This document shows, in pieces, positions 45,589 through 55,153 of a stretch of DNA of 64,000 nucleotides; position 1 is the first letter of the stretch; each line of letters begins with the position of its first letter. A program made the position numbers and the translations under genes. The notes below the pieces were generated by a model. That model ran no database searches. It was not told the DNA's origin and saw only the letters and a program-made list of their open reading frames with translations. The stretch comes from Thalassospira sp. HJ (GTDB lineage: Bacteria > Pseudomonadota > Alphaproteobacteria > Rhodospirillales > Thalassospiraceae), in contig NZ_JYII01000017.1 in NCBI RefSeq assembly GCF_000948415.1, positions 33,435 through 97,434 of the forward strand. Reading direction: 5' to 3'.

Positions 45589-46818
45589 ATGGTTGCGACT
45601 GCCATTTCACCGCTTGCCCCTGCGGCATTCCCCGATCTTCCGGCGATTGCCGGTGTCAAACTGCATACCGCAACCCTCGGCATCCGCTATAAGGGCCGCC
45701 CGGACGTGCTGTTGGCAGAACTTGAAGCCGGAACCCAGGTCGCAGGTGTTTTCACCACATCGACCACGGCATCGGCTGCTGTGCGCTGGGGCCGTGAAGC
45801 ACTTAAGGGTGGCAGTGGCCGTGCATTCTTTGTCAATGCGGGCAACTCGGTCGCCTTTACCGGCAAGGCGGGTGAAAAGTTCGTCGCCGACAAGGTCGAA
45901 ACCGCGTCCAAGGCACTTGGCTGTGCCAAGACCGAAATCTTTACCGCATCGACCGGTGTGATTGGCGAACCGACCACGGCAAACCGCATCACCGATGCGA
46001 TGGATGACATTCTGGCCAATGACGCAAGCTGGCTTGATGCCGCCAAGGCGATCATGACCACCGACACCTTCCCCAAGGGCGCGTCGGCCACCGCGACCAT
46101 CAATGGCAAGACCGTCACCATCGCCGGGATCGCCAAGGGATCAGGCATGATCGAGCCGAACATGGCGACCATGCTGAGCTTTGTCTTTACCGATGCTGCT
46201 CTGCCGCACAGCGTTCTGCAGACCATTCTGGCCGATTGCAACAATCGCAGCTTCAATGCGATCACGGTTGATAGCGACACCTCGACCTCGGATACCCTTC
46301 TGGTGGCCGCCACCGGCAAGGCGGGCAATGACGTCATCAATGATGTCAACGATCCGGCACTGGCGGCGTTTAAAGCGGCATTTGAAGATGTGCTGCGTGA
46401 TCTTGCCCATCAGATCGTGCGTGACGGCGAAGGTGCATCGAAGTTCATCACCGTTAATGTCACCGGTGCGGTGAGCGAGAAAGAAGCCAAAACTGCCGCC
46501 AAGGCGATTGCCAACTCCCCGCTGGTTAAAACCGCCATTGCTGGTGAAGACGCCAACTGGGGTCGTATTGTCATGGCGGTTGGCAAATGCGGTGTTACGG
46601 CCGATCCGAACAAACTGACCGTTGCCATCGGTGGCATTACGCTTGCCAAAAATGGTGAACGCGTTGCCGATTATGACGAAGGTCCGGTCGAAGCCCATAT
46701 CAAGGGTCAGTATATCGATATTGATGCCGACCTTGGCTTTGGCGATGGTGCGGCCACGGTCTGGACCTGTGACCTGACGCATGGCTATATCTCGATCAAT
46801 GCGGATTACCGCAGCTAA
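45589..46818 (+). CDS. argJ: Bifunctional glutamate N-acetyltransferase / amino-acid acetyltransferase
   Basis: A 409-residue ArgJ of arginine biosynthesis. It moves the acetyl group from N-acetylornithine to glutamate (and may use acetyl-CoA). The self-cleavage site lies in KGSGMIEPNMATMLSF: the chain splits before Thr194, the catalytic nucleophile, giving alpha and beta chains. Other signatures are GVFTTSTTASAAVRWG, TASTGVIGEP, NSFNAITVDSDTSTSD-like VDSDTSTSDT and GEDANWGRI. ATG 45589 has AAAGGA upstream. It is followed by a terminator. With ArgJ present, the acetyl group is recycled in a cyclic pathway. Confidence 0.96.
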   Translation: MVATAISPLAPAAFPDLPAIAGVKLHTATLGIRYKGRPDVLLAELEAGTQVAGVFTTSTTASAAVRWGREALKGGSGRAFFVNAGNSVAFTGKAGEKFVADKVETASKALGCAKTEIFTASTGVIGEPTTANRITDAMDDILANDASWLDAAKAIMTTDTFPKGASATATINGKTVTIAGIAKGSGMIEPNMATMLSFVFTDAALPHSVLQTILADCNNRSFNAITVDSDTSTSDTLLVAATGKAGNDVINDVNDPALAAFKAAFEDVLRDLAHQIVRDGEGASKFITVNVTGAVSEKEAKTAAKAIANSPLVKTAIAGEDANWGRIVMAVGKCGVTADPNKLTVAIGGITLAKNGERVADYDEGPVEAHIKGQYIDIDADLGFGDGAATVWTCDLTHGYISINADYRS

Positions 46819-46841
46819 CGGTCAAAGATCGCAAAAAATCA

Positions 46842-46872
46842 AAAACGCCGCCTTCGATGAGGGCGGCGTTTT
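46842..46872. terminator. Bidirectional terminator argJ / pentapeptide gene
   Basis: AAAACGCCGCC and GGCGGCGTTTT form an 11-bp stem between convergent genes; each strand has a short T-run. Confidence 0.9.
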
Positions 46873-46899
46873 GCATTTACGGGGACTTCGTCACGCAGG

Positions 46900-48174
46900 T
46901 TATTTCTTGCCGGGGATATAGCCATTCAGGATAAGGCCGACATTGGCACCTTCGAGCTCGACCTCGGTCAGGTCGGTCGCGCCAAAGGCCACACCCGCAA
47001 CGTTCGCCTTGGTCAGATTAGCACCCTTCATCTTGGCTTCGTGGAAGACAGAGTTGCGCAAATCGGCCTGTTCGAAATTGACGTCTGAGAGATCGGCCTG
47101 CCAGACAGTTCCGGTTTTCTCGCCCTTCTTGTCGCGCTGATCGACACCGCCAAAGTGAACGCCCTGAAAGACGCCTTCGGTGCAATCCGACCCCGCCATG
47201 CGCACGCCATCAAGTACCGCGCCATTCATGCGGATCTTTTGCATGTCGGCTTCGCGCATCGAACACATGGCAAGGATGGTGTCGATGAAAAGCGTGCCAC
47301 GCATAATGCATTTATCAAACACCGCACCGGACAAATCCATGCCCGAAAAATCCATCCCCGAAAGGTCACGGCCCGCGGCAATCATCGGCATGCCGGTCTT
47401 GCCACCGGTAGACAGCCACTCGCTATGGCCATTGACCAGAGCCCGGATGTCGTCGACCAAGGGTGCACTGGGCGTGCCGCCGCCAATGGAATAGGACGTG
47501 TTGGCCTGGGTCAGGTCAACATCCTGCAAATCGACATTTCGCAGGTTAGCACCACTCAGATCCGCACCGACAAGCTCTGCTCCGGCAAGTTTCGCACCCT
47601 TGAGATTGGCATTGCGAAGCTTGGCGCCATTCATCTTGCACCCGGTCAGATCGGCCCCTTCGAGGTTGACGGCAAACATGTTGGCGTCACTCATGTCGGT
47701 GTTGGCAAGACGCGCGCCCGACATGTTGGTGCCAGCCATATTCGCGCCCCACATCATCGCGCCTTCAAGGTCGGCATTCGACATATCGGTTTCGCGTTTG
47801 ACGGTACGCTCACGCGTGCCTTCGAGAACCACCATGATGCCCGCGCGTAGATCAATGCCGTTCAGGTTGGCATTGCGCAAATTGGTTCGAGCCATGTTGG
47901 CACCGCGCAGATCAGCACGTTCAAACGTCGATCCTTCAAGATCGGCTTCAACAAAGTTGGCGCCAAAAAGATCGCAGAAATCAAAGCAGACATCGCGCGC
48001 ACTTGCCTGAATGAAGTTCGCCCCTGGAAGGACAGCTTCTTTCAGGCTGATCTTGTTCATCTTGATGCGGGAAAGGTTGCCATTGCGCAATTGCATGCGC
48101 ACGCCGCCCGGCTTTTGATTGAGATATAATTGATGCTTCTTGATCGCATCGATCATTTCCGAACGCGATGACAT
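46900..48174 (-). CDS. Pentapeptide-repeat protein, copy 1
   Basis: A 424-residue protein built mainly of A(D/N)LxX pentapeptide repeats that fold into a right-handed quadrilateral beta-helix. Two helical blocks are separated by a non-repeat insert near residues 225-265 (LVDDIRALVNGHSEWLSTGGKTG). The N-terminal cap IKKHQLYLNQKPGGVRMQLRN has the same H..x(W/Y)L...GG pattern as the insert, so the protein looks like two modules, each with a cap. No signal peptide. Start ATG 48174 chosen for similarity to the twin gene upstream. Biochemical role unknown; pentapeptide proteins include DNA-gyrase mimics and scaffolds. Confidence 0.88.
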   Translation of the reverse strand: MSSRSEMIDAIKKHQLYLNQKPGGVRMQLRNGNLSRIKMNKISLKEAVLPGANFIQASARDVCFDFCDLFGANFVEADLEGSTFERADLRGANMARTNLRNANLNGIDLRAGIMVVLEGTRERTVKRETDMSNADLEGAMMWGANMAGTNMSGARLANTDMSDANMFAVNLEGADLTGCKMNGAKLRNANLKGAKLAGAELVGADLSGANLRNVDLQDVDLTQANTSYSIGGGTPSAPLVDDIRALVNGHSEWLSTGGKTGMPMIAAGRDLSGMDFSGMDLSGAVFDKCIMRGTLFIDTILAMCSMREADMQKIRMNGAVLDGVRMAGSDCTEGVFQGVHFGGVDQRDKKGEKTGTVWQADLSDVNFEQADLRNSVFHEAKMKGANLTKANVAGVAFGATDLTEVELEGANVGLILNGYIPGKK

Positions 48175-48362
48175 GTGGCGGATAGCCCCCAAGATCTAAA
48201 TCAGTTTTTTATTATTAAGCATTATAGAAAGCAGCAGATCGACCGCAACGCAATATGTTTAACGCGTTGTATGGAAACGTTTCTGGATTGGTCGGGTTGT
48301 TATGGGGGAAACCTATCCGGATGCACAGCATTCCTGCCGGACAGTGGTGTAAAGACCTACAC

Positions 48363-49628
48363 CTAATCAGGGATGGTTCCGGTCAGAATCGAGCCGATAT
48401 TGGCCCCTTCAAGTTCGACTTCGCTGAGATCCGTCTCGCCAAAGGCGACACCGGCGACATTGGCCTTGGATAGATTCGCGCCCTTCATACTTGGCTCGTC
48501 AAAGACCGAGTTGCGGAGGTCGGCATGGGAGAAGTCGGTTGATTGCAGATCAGCCCGCCAGACTTCACCGGTTTTCTGGCCCTTGGCATCGCGTTGTTCA
48601 ACACCACCGAACTTGACCCCCTGAAACACGGATTTTGTGCAGTTGGCATAGGACATGCGCACACCATTCATGACCGATCCGCTCAGCCGCGCACGGGTCA
48701 GATCGGCATTGCGCATCGATGCCATCACCAGAATGGTATCAACCAGCAACACGCCGCGCAGAATGCAATCATCAAAGCAAGCGGCTGACAGATCAAACCC
48801 GGTGAAATCAAGTTCGGTCAGATCGCGCCCCGTCACATCAAGGCGCGCGCCGGCAACCCCACCGCTGGTCAGCCATTCGGTATGGGCATTAAGCAAAATA
48901 CGGATGTCTTCGGGAAGCGGTGTGAGCGCCTTACTGCCGATCGAGTTCGATGTATTGGCCTGCGACAGATCGACATTGGACAAATCAACATTGCGCAGAT
49001 TGGCCCCGGACAGATCGGTTCCCAGCAGGAGGGAGTCCTTAAGCTTCGCACCCTTGAGGTTGGCGTTCTTGAGCTTTGCACCCGAAAGGTTACAGCCCGA
49101 AAGATCAGCCCCGGCAAGGTTGACGGCAAACATGTTGGCGTCACTCAGATCCGCATCGGCAAGCCGCGCACCGGACATGTTGCTTTCCGACAGGTTGGCG
49201 CCCGACATCACCGAGCCCTGCAGATCGGCATTGGCCAGATCGGTGTTGCGTTTGACCTTGCGTTCGCGGCCGGCATCGACGATGACCATCACGCCGGATC
49301 GAAGGTCAGCCCCCTTGAGGTTGGCGTTGCGCAGCTTGGCACGTGCCATGTTGGCCCCGCGCAAATCAGCCCGCATGAAGCTTGACCCTTCGAGGTCGGC
49401 CTCGACAAAGTTGGTGCCGAACAAATCACAGAAATCGAATTTGACGTCGCGAATTGCAGCCTGGATGAAGTTGGCACCGGGCAATACAGCGTCTTCAAGA
49501 CTGATCTTGCTCATCTTGATTCGCGACAGGTTGCCATTGCGCAATTGCAATCGCCGCCCGCCCGGTTGCTTCATCACATAGAGCTGATGCTTTTTGATGG
49601 CATCAACCAGTTCCGTACGCGTTGTCAT
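48363..49628 (-). CDS. Pentapeptide-repeat protein, copy 2
   Basis: A 421-residue paralogue of the downstream gene, alignable over its whole length (DAIKKHQLYVMKQPGGRRLQLRNGNLSRIK, LPGANFIQAA, CDLFGTNFVEADLEGSSF, then the second cap ILLNAHTEWLTSGGVAG). Each copy also has a conserved basic stretch RERKVKR or RERTVKR near residue 120 that breaks the repeat. They are separated by 188 bases without a clear terminator. Keeping two divergent full-length copies suggests non-identical roles. Function unknown. Confidence 0.88.
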   Translation of the reverse strand: MTTRTELVDAIKKHQLYVMKQPGGRRLQLRNGNLSRIKMSKISLEDAVLPGANFIQAAIRDVKFDFCDLFGTNFVEADLEGSSFMRADLRGANMARAKLRNANLKGADLRSGVMVIVDAGRERKVKRNTDLANADLQGSVMSGANLSESNMSGARLADADLSDANMFAVNLAGADLSGCNLSGAKLKNANLKGAKLKDSLLLGTDLSGANLRNVDLSNVDLSQANTSNSIGSKALTPLPEDIRILLNAHTEWLTSGGVAGARLDVTGRDLTELDFTGFDLSAACFDDCILRGVLLVDTILVMASMRNADLTRARLSGSVMNGVRMSYANCTKSVFQGVKFGGVEQRDAKGQKTGEVWRADLQSTDFSHADLRNSVFDEPSMKGANLSKANVAGVAFGETDLSEVELEGANIGSILTGTIPD

Positions 49629-49941
49629 TTAGGAGATCGTACCCCCCGGTCGATCAAAAACAGCGATTGATCGCCTTACGTTTTAAAGTCATTAAAATTG
49701 TACCCGTGCTTTGCATGTTACATTCTGACAAAATATGACATTATCACCAGAAACAACCTTTATGTAAGTGGTTGATGTTCTTTACTTATACTGACGTATG
49801 TGTTTCCGAAGGCAAAACCTGCACGTGACAGTCAATTGCTGTGCGGAGAAGGGCAAAATCTTCGAAAATCTGTTATCCTTAAGGATCGAGTCGCTCCGCC
49901 GTTCTGCCATCTGCAAATTACCCCAAGAAGAACAAGGTCCA
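49629..49941. other. Intergenic promoter region of the HDOD signalling operon
   Basis: This is 313 bases of AT-rich sequence between divergent genes. A TATACT hexamer at 49787-49792 could be a -10 element, but no matching -35 is present 16-18 bases before it. No gene or strong palindrome is seen. Confidence 0.35.
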
Positions 49942-51165
49942 ATGCACCACATTCTATTTGTCGATGATGATGCCAACATTCTGAACGGATTGCGTCGGCG
50001 CCTGCACGGCTCCCGTCCCGACTGGAATTTGTATTTCGCCAATAGCGGGTTTGAAGCCATTGAGCTTGCTGGAAGTCACGACTTTGACGTCATCGTCTCA
50101 GACATCCAGATGCCCGGCATGGATGGAGTGACCTTGCTTGAAGCCTTGCAGAAAACCCATCCAGACGCAGTACGCATCATTCTGACCGGCCATGCCGATA
50201 ATGCATCCTATCTGCGCACCATTGGTCCCGCACATCAGTTTCTGAGCAAGCCATGCGACAATGAAACGCTGATCGAAAGCATCGAGAATGCGCTTGGTCT
50301 ACGCCAGTTGCTGCGCAGCTCCGAACTTCGGACCCTTGTTGCGAGCTCCAAAAGTCTGGCATCGCCACCCGATACCTATATGCGGCTTGAAACGGCGTTT
50401 TCCGATCCGAACTACTCGCTTGAGACCATCAGCAAGATCGTTGAATCCGACATCGCGCTGACCACCGAAGTTCTGAAACTGACCAATTCATCCTATTTTG
50501 CCGTCACACAGAATGTGTCATCGGTTGCACATGCGGTCCGGATGCTGGGGATGGAAACGCTTAAGGCGCTTGCGCTTTTTGTCGGGCTGTATCGCGGGTT
50601 TAACGGCCCGCCCAGTCAGGCGGCCAACCTTAAGCGCCTGTGTCATCGATCCCAGCAGATCGGCGTCACGGCCGCGATGATTGCCGAATATGAACACCTG
50701 CCGCGTGAGATTTGCCATGCGGTGCCATCGATCGGGATGCTGAGCCACATTGGCACATTGATCCTTTACACCAACCGGCCCGATGAAATGCAGGCAGTTG
50801 TTGAACGGGTCGAGAAGGAAGGCATTTCAATCGATCAGGCAGAGGCCGAACAATTTGGTGCCGGGCATGCCGAAATCGGTGCCTATCTGCTTGGGCTTTG
50901 GGGGTTCCCTGCCCCGGTCATTCAGGCGGTTGCCTATCACCATCGGCCGATGGATTTGCCGCACCGGGAAATGACGGCACTGACCGCGATCTATGTTGCA
51001 CAACATCTGACCCGGGAAATTGCCGACCGCGATGCGGGCCACGCCGCCGAAAGCACAATCGACCACGATTACCTGACCCAGATTGGCAAGGACGGCCATC
51101 TTGACGAATGGGCGAATATCGCCGCCGTGGTTTCGGAAAAGTATCGCGAACTGACCAACAGCTAG
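49942..51165 (+). CDS. Response regulator with HDOD output domain, copy 1
   Basis: A 407-residue protein. An N-terminal receiver (HHILFVDDDANILNGLRRRL, acceptor Asp in FDVIVSDIQMPGMDG, RIILTGHAD, FLSKPC) is followed by an HDOD domain (about 140-340: SKIVESDIALTTEVLKLTNSSYFAV, VAHAVRMLGMETLKALAL, GMLSHIGTLIL, AVAYHHRP). HDOD domains are catalytically inactive relatives of HD phosphodiesterases and act as protein-protein output modules in chemotaxis, competence or c-di-GMP circuits. It is the first of four same-strand signalling genes and has the same length as the next one. Confidence 0.92.
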   Translation: MHHILFVDDDANILNGLRRRLHGSRPDWNLYFANSGFEAIELAGSHDFDVIVSDIQMPGMDGVTLLEALQKTHPDAVRIILTGHADNASYLRTIGPAHQFLSKPCDNETLIESIENALGLRQLLRSSELRTLVASSKSLASPPDTYMRLETAFSDPNYSLETISKIVESDIALTTEVLKLTNSSYFAVTQNVSSVAHAVRMLGMETLKALALFVGLYRGFNGPPSQAANLKRLCHRSQQIGVTAAMIAEYEHLPREICHAVPSIGMLSHIGTLILYTNRPDEMQAVVERVEKEGISIDQAEAEQFGAGHAEIGAYLLGLWGFPAPVIQAVAYHHRPMDLPHREMTALTAIYVAQHLTREIADRDAGHAAESTIDHDYLTQIGKDGHLDEWANIAAVVSEKYRELTNS

Positions 51166-51206
51166 GACCGCTTAGCCGTCAGGGTGCTTGATAAAAAAAG
51201 CGGTCC
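51165..51206 (+). other. Intercistronic stem-loop
   Basis: GGACCGCTT (51165-51173) pairs perfectly with AAGCGGTCC (51198-51206) across a 24-base loop, between the two HDOD genes. It lacks a T-run, so an mRNA-processing or stability role is likelier than termination. Confidence 0.4.
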
Positions 51207-51294
51207 AAAGGCCACAACCCTCCACATATGCGGACTATCAAAGACCTCTTGCAGGCCCCATGTATGAAACATGGAGCACACGCATGAGGTGAAA

Positions 51295-52518
51295 ATGAGC
51301 GTCATCCTTTTTGTCGATGATGACAAAAATATTCTGGATGGTTTGCGCCGCCGGTTCCGGTCTGTCCGCGCGGGGTGGGAGCTTTTGTTCGCGCATGACG
51401 CGGAAAGCGCACTTGCCAAGGCGGACGAGATCGAGCCCGATGTGGTGGTTTCGGACATGCGCATGCCCGGAACCGATGGCGCTGCGCTTTTGACGATCAT
51501 GCAGGAAAGACACCCGCATACCGCGCGTATCATCCTGTCGGGCTTTGCCGAGGAAGAAGCCATTTTGCGCACCGTCGGCCCGGCACACCAGTATCTGGCC
51601 AAGCCGTGCGATGATCAGATGCTGATTGAGACCATCGAAAACGCGCTTGATCTGCGTAACCTTCTGACCAATCCGGAACTGCGCGCACTTGTTGGCGGGA
51701 TTGATGCGCTGGCATCACCGCCCACCACCTATACCAATCTTGTCAAAGCCCTTGAAAACCCGTTGGTCAGCAATGATCAGCTGACCGCGATTGTTGCATC
51801 CGACATTGCCCTGACCGCCGAGATATTGAAGCTGACCAATTCGGCCTATTTTGCGGTCAGCATGAAGATCACCTCGATCTCGCAGGCGATCCGCATGATC
51901 GGGATCGATACGCTTAAGGCGCTGGCGCTGTTTATCGGCCTGTTTCGAAGCTTTGATGGCCCGAAGCCCGCCGTCGCGCGCATGATGCAGCTTTGCCAGC
52001 GCAGCCAACAGCTTGGCGTGGTGGCGACCCTGATTGCCGAACAGGAAAAACTGCCCAAGGAAGTGATCAACGTAATGGCTGCTGTTGGCATGCTAAGCCA
52101 TACCGGCAGCCTGATCCTTTATGCCTATCGCGCCAATGAAATGGCCGAGGTCGTCAAACGGGTCGAGACCGAAGACATCCCGATCTATGTCGCCGAGCGC
52201 GACCAGTTCGGCGCAGCCCATCCGGAAATCGGGGCGTACCTTTTGGGACTTTGGGGATTTCCAAGTGCGATGGTGCAAACGGTTGCCTATCACCATCGGC
52301 CACAAGATGCCCCACATAGCGAAATGAACGCGCTGAGTGCGATTTATGTTGCGCAGCATCTCGCCCGTGAAGTCGCCATTGAAGAACGCACCGGTACGAC
52401 GCCTGAAAGCCGGATTGACCTGAAATATCTTGACCGGTTGGGCAAACGCGACCGCCTGCCGGTCTGGCGCGAAACCGCCCGGCTGGTGGAACAGAAATAC
52501 CGCGAGATGGAAAAGTAA
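51295..52518 (+). CDS. Response regulator with HDOD output domain, copy 2
   Basis: A 407-residue paralogue of the upstream gene: receiver (SVILFVDDDKNILDGLRRRF, acceptor Asp in PDVVVSDMRMPGTDG, YLAKPC) and HDOD domain (AIVASDIALTAEILKLTNSAYFAVS, ISQAIRMIGIDTLKALALFIGL, GMLSHTGSLILYAYR, VAYHHRPQD). I choose ATG 51295 (MSVILFVDDD) with GAGGTG upstream; the frame is open eight codons further. The two copies have equal length and the same order of motifs, a clear duplication. The next gene follows nine bases later. Confidence 0.92.
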   Translation: MSVILFVDDDKNILDGLRRRFRSVRAGWELLFAHDAESALAKADEIEPDVVVSDMRMPGTDGAALLTIMQERHPHTARIILSGFAEEEAILRTVGPAHQYLAKPCDDQMLIETIENALDLRNLLTNPELRALVGGIDALASPPTTYTNLVKALENPLVSNDQLTAIVASDIALTAEILKLTNSAYFAVSMKITSISQAIRMIGIDTLKALALFIGLFRSFDGPKPAVARMMQLCQRSQQLGVVATLIAEQEKLPKEVINVMAAVGMLSHTGSLILYAYRANEMAEVVKRVETEDIPIYVAERDQFGAAHPEIGAYLLGLWGFPSAMVQTVAYHHRPQDAPHSEMNALSAIYVAQHLAREVAIEERTGTTPESRIDLKYLDRLGKRDRLPVWRETARLVEQKYREMEK

Positions 52519-52527
52519 GGGAGAGAG

Positions 52528-53733
52528 ATGATGACACAGAATCCCCCCGTGCTCTTTGTTGATGACGATGAAAACCTGCTGATGGGGCTCAAGCGCAAAT
52601 TGCGCGGCAAGTTCGAATTCGACACCGCCGTTGGGCCGATGCAGGCCCTTGATAAAATCAAGGCTGGCCAGAAATATGCTGTCTGTGTCGCCGATATGCG
52701 CATGCCCGAAATGGACGGTGTGCAGCTCTTGGCCGAGGTCGCCAAACTCAGCCCCGATACCGTCAATATGATGCTAACTGGTAATGCCGATCAGCACACC
52801 GCGGTCGAGGCGATCAATCACGGGCATATATTCCGGTTTTTCAACAAGCCCTGCGAAGACGAAGACCTGATTGCCGGTGTGAAAGCTGGCTTGCGCCAGC
52901 ATCAGTTGATCACGGCCGAAAAGGCCCTGATCGAGCAGACCCTGGCGGGCAGCGTAAAGGTCCTGACAGAGGTTCTCGCACAGCTTAATCCGGCGATCTT
53001 TGGCAAGGCCATGCGCGCCAAGGTCTGGTGCGATACGATTGCCAAATCGATTGGTTATCCGCATCCGTGGGAATTGGGTCTGGCAGCCCTTCTGGCACCG
53101 ATCGGGTATGTTTCCCTACCCCCGGAAATCCTTGCGCGGCTTGGCGAGGAAAAGCCGCTGCAGCCGCTTGAACGCGATGTTGTGCGTCGCACGCCCGAAG
53201 TGGCGCAAAAACTGATTTCCAATATCCCGCGTCTGGAACAGGTTGCCGGCATTGTCTATCTGCAAAACCGGAACTTTGACGGATCGGGTTTCCCGGCCGA
53301 AGGCCCGGTGGGGACGGATATTCCGCTGGGTGCGCGGGTGCTTCGGATTTTCAATGACCTTGGCAAGATCGTGGAGAGCGATCTTGTGGTGAAACAGCAT
53401 TTTGACGAGCTGCGCCATCAGGCAAAGCGCTATGACCCGGACCTGCTTGATAAGATCGAGGTCCTTCTGGCCAAGGAAGACCCGTCCTGTGACAAGGTCG
53501 CCTACCCCAAAGGGACCCAGCATGACATTTACCTTAAAAACCTGCGCATGGGTGATTTCCTGCTGACCGATATCGAAACCCGTGACGGGCATGTACTTCT
53601 GACCCACGGCAACTATGTTTCGGAAATTCAGCTGCAGCGGTTGCGTGTGTTTCAGGAGCTCCATCAGTTCCATGAACCCATTCGTGTTCGCCGCGGTGGA
53701 CAGGGTAATGAAATGGTCACCGGGGAGAAATAA
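52528..53733 (+). CDS. Response regulator with degenerate HD-GYP domain
   Basis: A 401-residue protein. The receiver (PVLFVDDDENLLMGLKRKL, acceptor Asp in CVADMRMPEMDG, RFFNKPCEDEDL) is followed by a region that resembles the RpfG-type HD-GYP c-di-GMP phosphodiesterases (LAALLAPIGYVSLPPEIL, VAGIVYLQNRNFDGSGFP, IPLGARVLRIFNDL). The metal-binding HD pair and the GYP loop appear lost: APIGYV stands where HDIGKI is usual and NRNFDGSGFP where HHERWDGSGYP is usual. It is therefore probably a non-catalytic c-di-GMP-pathway-like effector. GGAGAG precedes tandem ATGs. Its TAA stop overlaps the ATG of the next kinase gene. Confidence 0.85.
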   Translation: MMTQNPPVLFVDDDENLLMGLKRKLRGKFEFDTAVGPMQALDKIKAGQKYAVCVADMRMPEMDGVQLLAEVAKLSPDTVNMMLTGNADQHTAVEAINHGHIFRFFNKPCEDEDLIAGVKAGLRQHQLITAEKALIEQTLAGSVKVLTEVLAQLNPAIFGKAMRAKVWCDTIAKSIGYPHPWELGLAALLAPIGYVSLPPEILARLGEEKPLQPLERDVVRRTPEVAQKLISNIPRLEQVAGIVYLQNRNFDGSGFPAEGPVGTDIPLGARVLRIFNDLGKIVESDLVVKQHFDELRHQAKRYDPDLLDKIEVLLAKEDPSCDKVAYPKGTQHDIYLKNLRMGDFLLTDIETRDGHVLLTHGNYVSEIQLQRLRVFQELHQFHEPIRVRRGGQGNEMVTGEK

Positions 53734-55148
53734 TGACCCAAGATCAGGATGATACCGAAGCACCCAAAATCCTGAGCGGCTCGGCCGATATCGCATCGGG
53801 TTCGGATTTGCTCGATGCCGCCAAGGAAATTGACGCGCCCGAAGACGTGCGCGCGCGGTTCATGGCCTTGCTTGCCGAACAGAAGCGTCGCAAACAGGAA
53901 ACCACACAGCGGCTCAAGACCATTCTTGATAGCGTTGTCGAAGGCATTCTGATCGTGGATGCGACCGGCATGATCCAGGATTTCAACAAATCGGCTGCTG
54001 AAATCCTGCGCGCGACGGGCGATGAATTATTGGGGACGTCGGTCGATGTCATGTTCATTGATCGCAAGGCCACCGTGCGCCACAAGCTTTTGAACCGCTG
54101 CATCAATATCAGCAGTGGCGTTCTGAAATACGACTATACCGAAACCATGGCCCAGCGCCTTGATGGCGACAGTTTCCCGATGGAAATCATCGTCAGCCCG
54201 GCCAATTTCAGCTCCGAGATGAGCTATCTTTACATCTTTCGCGATATCACCCGTCGCAAAACCGCAGAAGAAGCACAGAAGAAGCTTGAAGAAGACCTGC
54301 GCGAGGCGCTCAAGCTCGAAGCGATTGGCCATCTGGCAGGCGGCATCGCGCATGAGATCAACACGCCGAGCCAATATATCCGCGACAACCTGAAGTTCCT
54401 CAATGACAGCTATGGGTCGCTGTCACGGATGCTTGGTTCAGCACTTCAAACCCTGTGGAAAAACCGTGCGCATCTGCCGCCCAACACGTTTGAGGATTTC
54501 GCCCGCCAGATGCGTAGTTCCGATCTGGAATTCCTGCTTGAGGAAATCCCGCACGCGACGCAGCAGTCGCTTGACGGCATCAATCAGGTCGCACGCATCG
54601 TTCTGTCGATGAAGGAATTCTCCCACCCCGGCGGGGCCGAGAAAACCACCACCGACATCAACCGGGTTCTGTCGAACGTGATCGTGATTTCGCGCAATGA
54701 ATGGAAGCACAATGCCGACATCACCGAAAAGTTCGATCCGGAAATCCCGCATATCCCGTGCCATATCAACGAGGTCAATCAGGTCTTCCTTAACCTGATC
54801 GTCAATGCCGCGCAGGCCATTCAGGCCGCTGGGCGCAAACCCGACGAAGGCCACATCACGGTCAAGACGACATCGCTTGATGACAGCATCTTGATTTCGA
54901 TTTCCGATAACGGCACCGGCATTGCCAAGGAAGACAGATCAAAGGTCTTCAACCCGTTCTTTACCACCAAGGAAGTCGGCAAGGGCACAGGACAGGGTTT
55001 GTCGATCACCCATGATATCGTGACCGTGCGGCATGGCGGGCGCATCTGGTTTGAAACCGAAATCGGCAAGGGAACGACATTCCATGTCCTTCTGCCCGCC
55101 GAAGACCGCACCGGCAAAAAGCCCGAGGAAAAAGCAGCAAAAGCCTGA
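53733..55148 (+). CDS. Cytoplasmic PAS-domain sensor histidine kinase
   Basis: A 471-residue kinase without membrane segments. A helical N-terminus precedes a PAS domain (about 62-180: LKTILDSVVEGILIVDATGMIQDFNKSAAEILRATGDELLG, FRDITRRKTAEEA). Then come a HisKA segment (LEAIGHLAGGIAHEINTPSQYI, His in AHEIN) and HATPase_c (NLIVNAAQAI, ISDNGTGI, GKGTGQGLSIT, GTTFHVLLP). Its start overlaps the stop of the preceding regulator by one base (TAATG), so it is translationally coupled to it. It is the likely phosphodonor for the three upstream receivers. Confidence 0.93.
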   Translation: MTQDQDDTEAPKILSGSADIASGSDLLDAAKEIDAPEDVRARFMALLAEQKRRKQETTQRLKTILDSVVEGILIVDATGMIQDFNKSAAEILRATGDELLGTSVDVMFIDRKATVRHKLLNRCINISSGVLKYDYTETMAQRLDGDSFPMEIIVSPANFSSEMSYLYIFRDITRRKTAEEAQKKLEEDLREALKLEAIGHLAGGIAHEINTPSQYIRDNLKFLNDSYGSLSRMLGSALQTLWKNRAHLPPNTFEDFARQMRSSDLEFLLEEIPHATQQSLDGINQVARIVLSMKEFSHPGGAEKTTTDINRVLSNVIVISRNEWKHNADITEKFDPEIPHIPCHINEVNQVFLNLIVNAAQAIQAAGRKPDEGHITVKTTSLDDSILISISDNGTGIAKEDRSKVFNPFFTTKEVGKGTGQGLSITHDIVTVRHGGRIWFETEIGKGTTFHVLLPAEDRTGKKPEEKAAKA

Positions 55149-55153
55149 GACCT

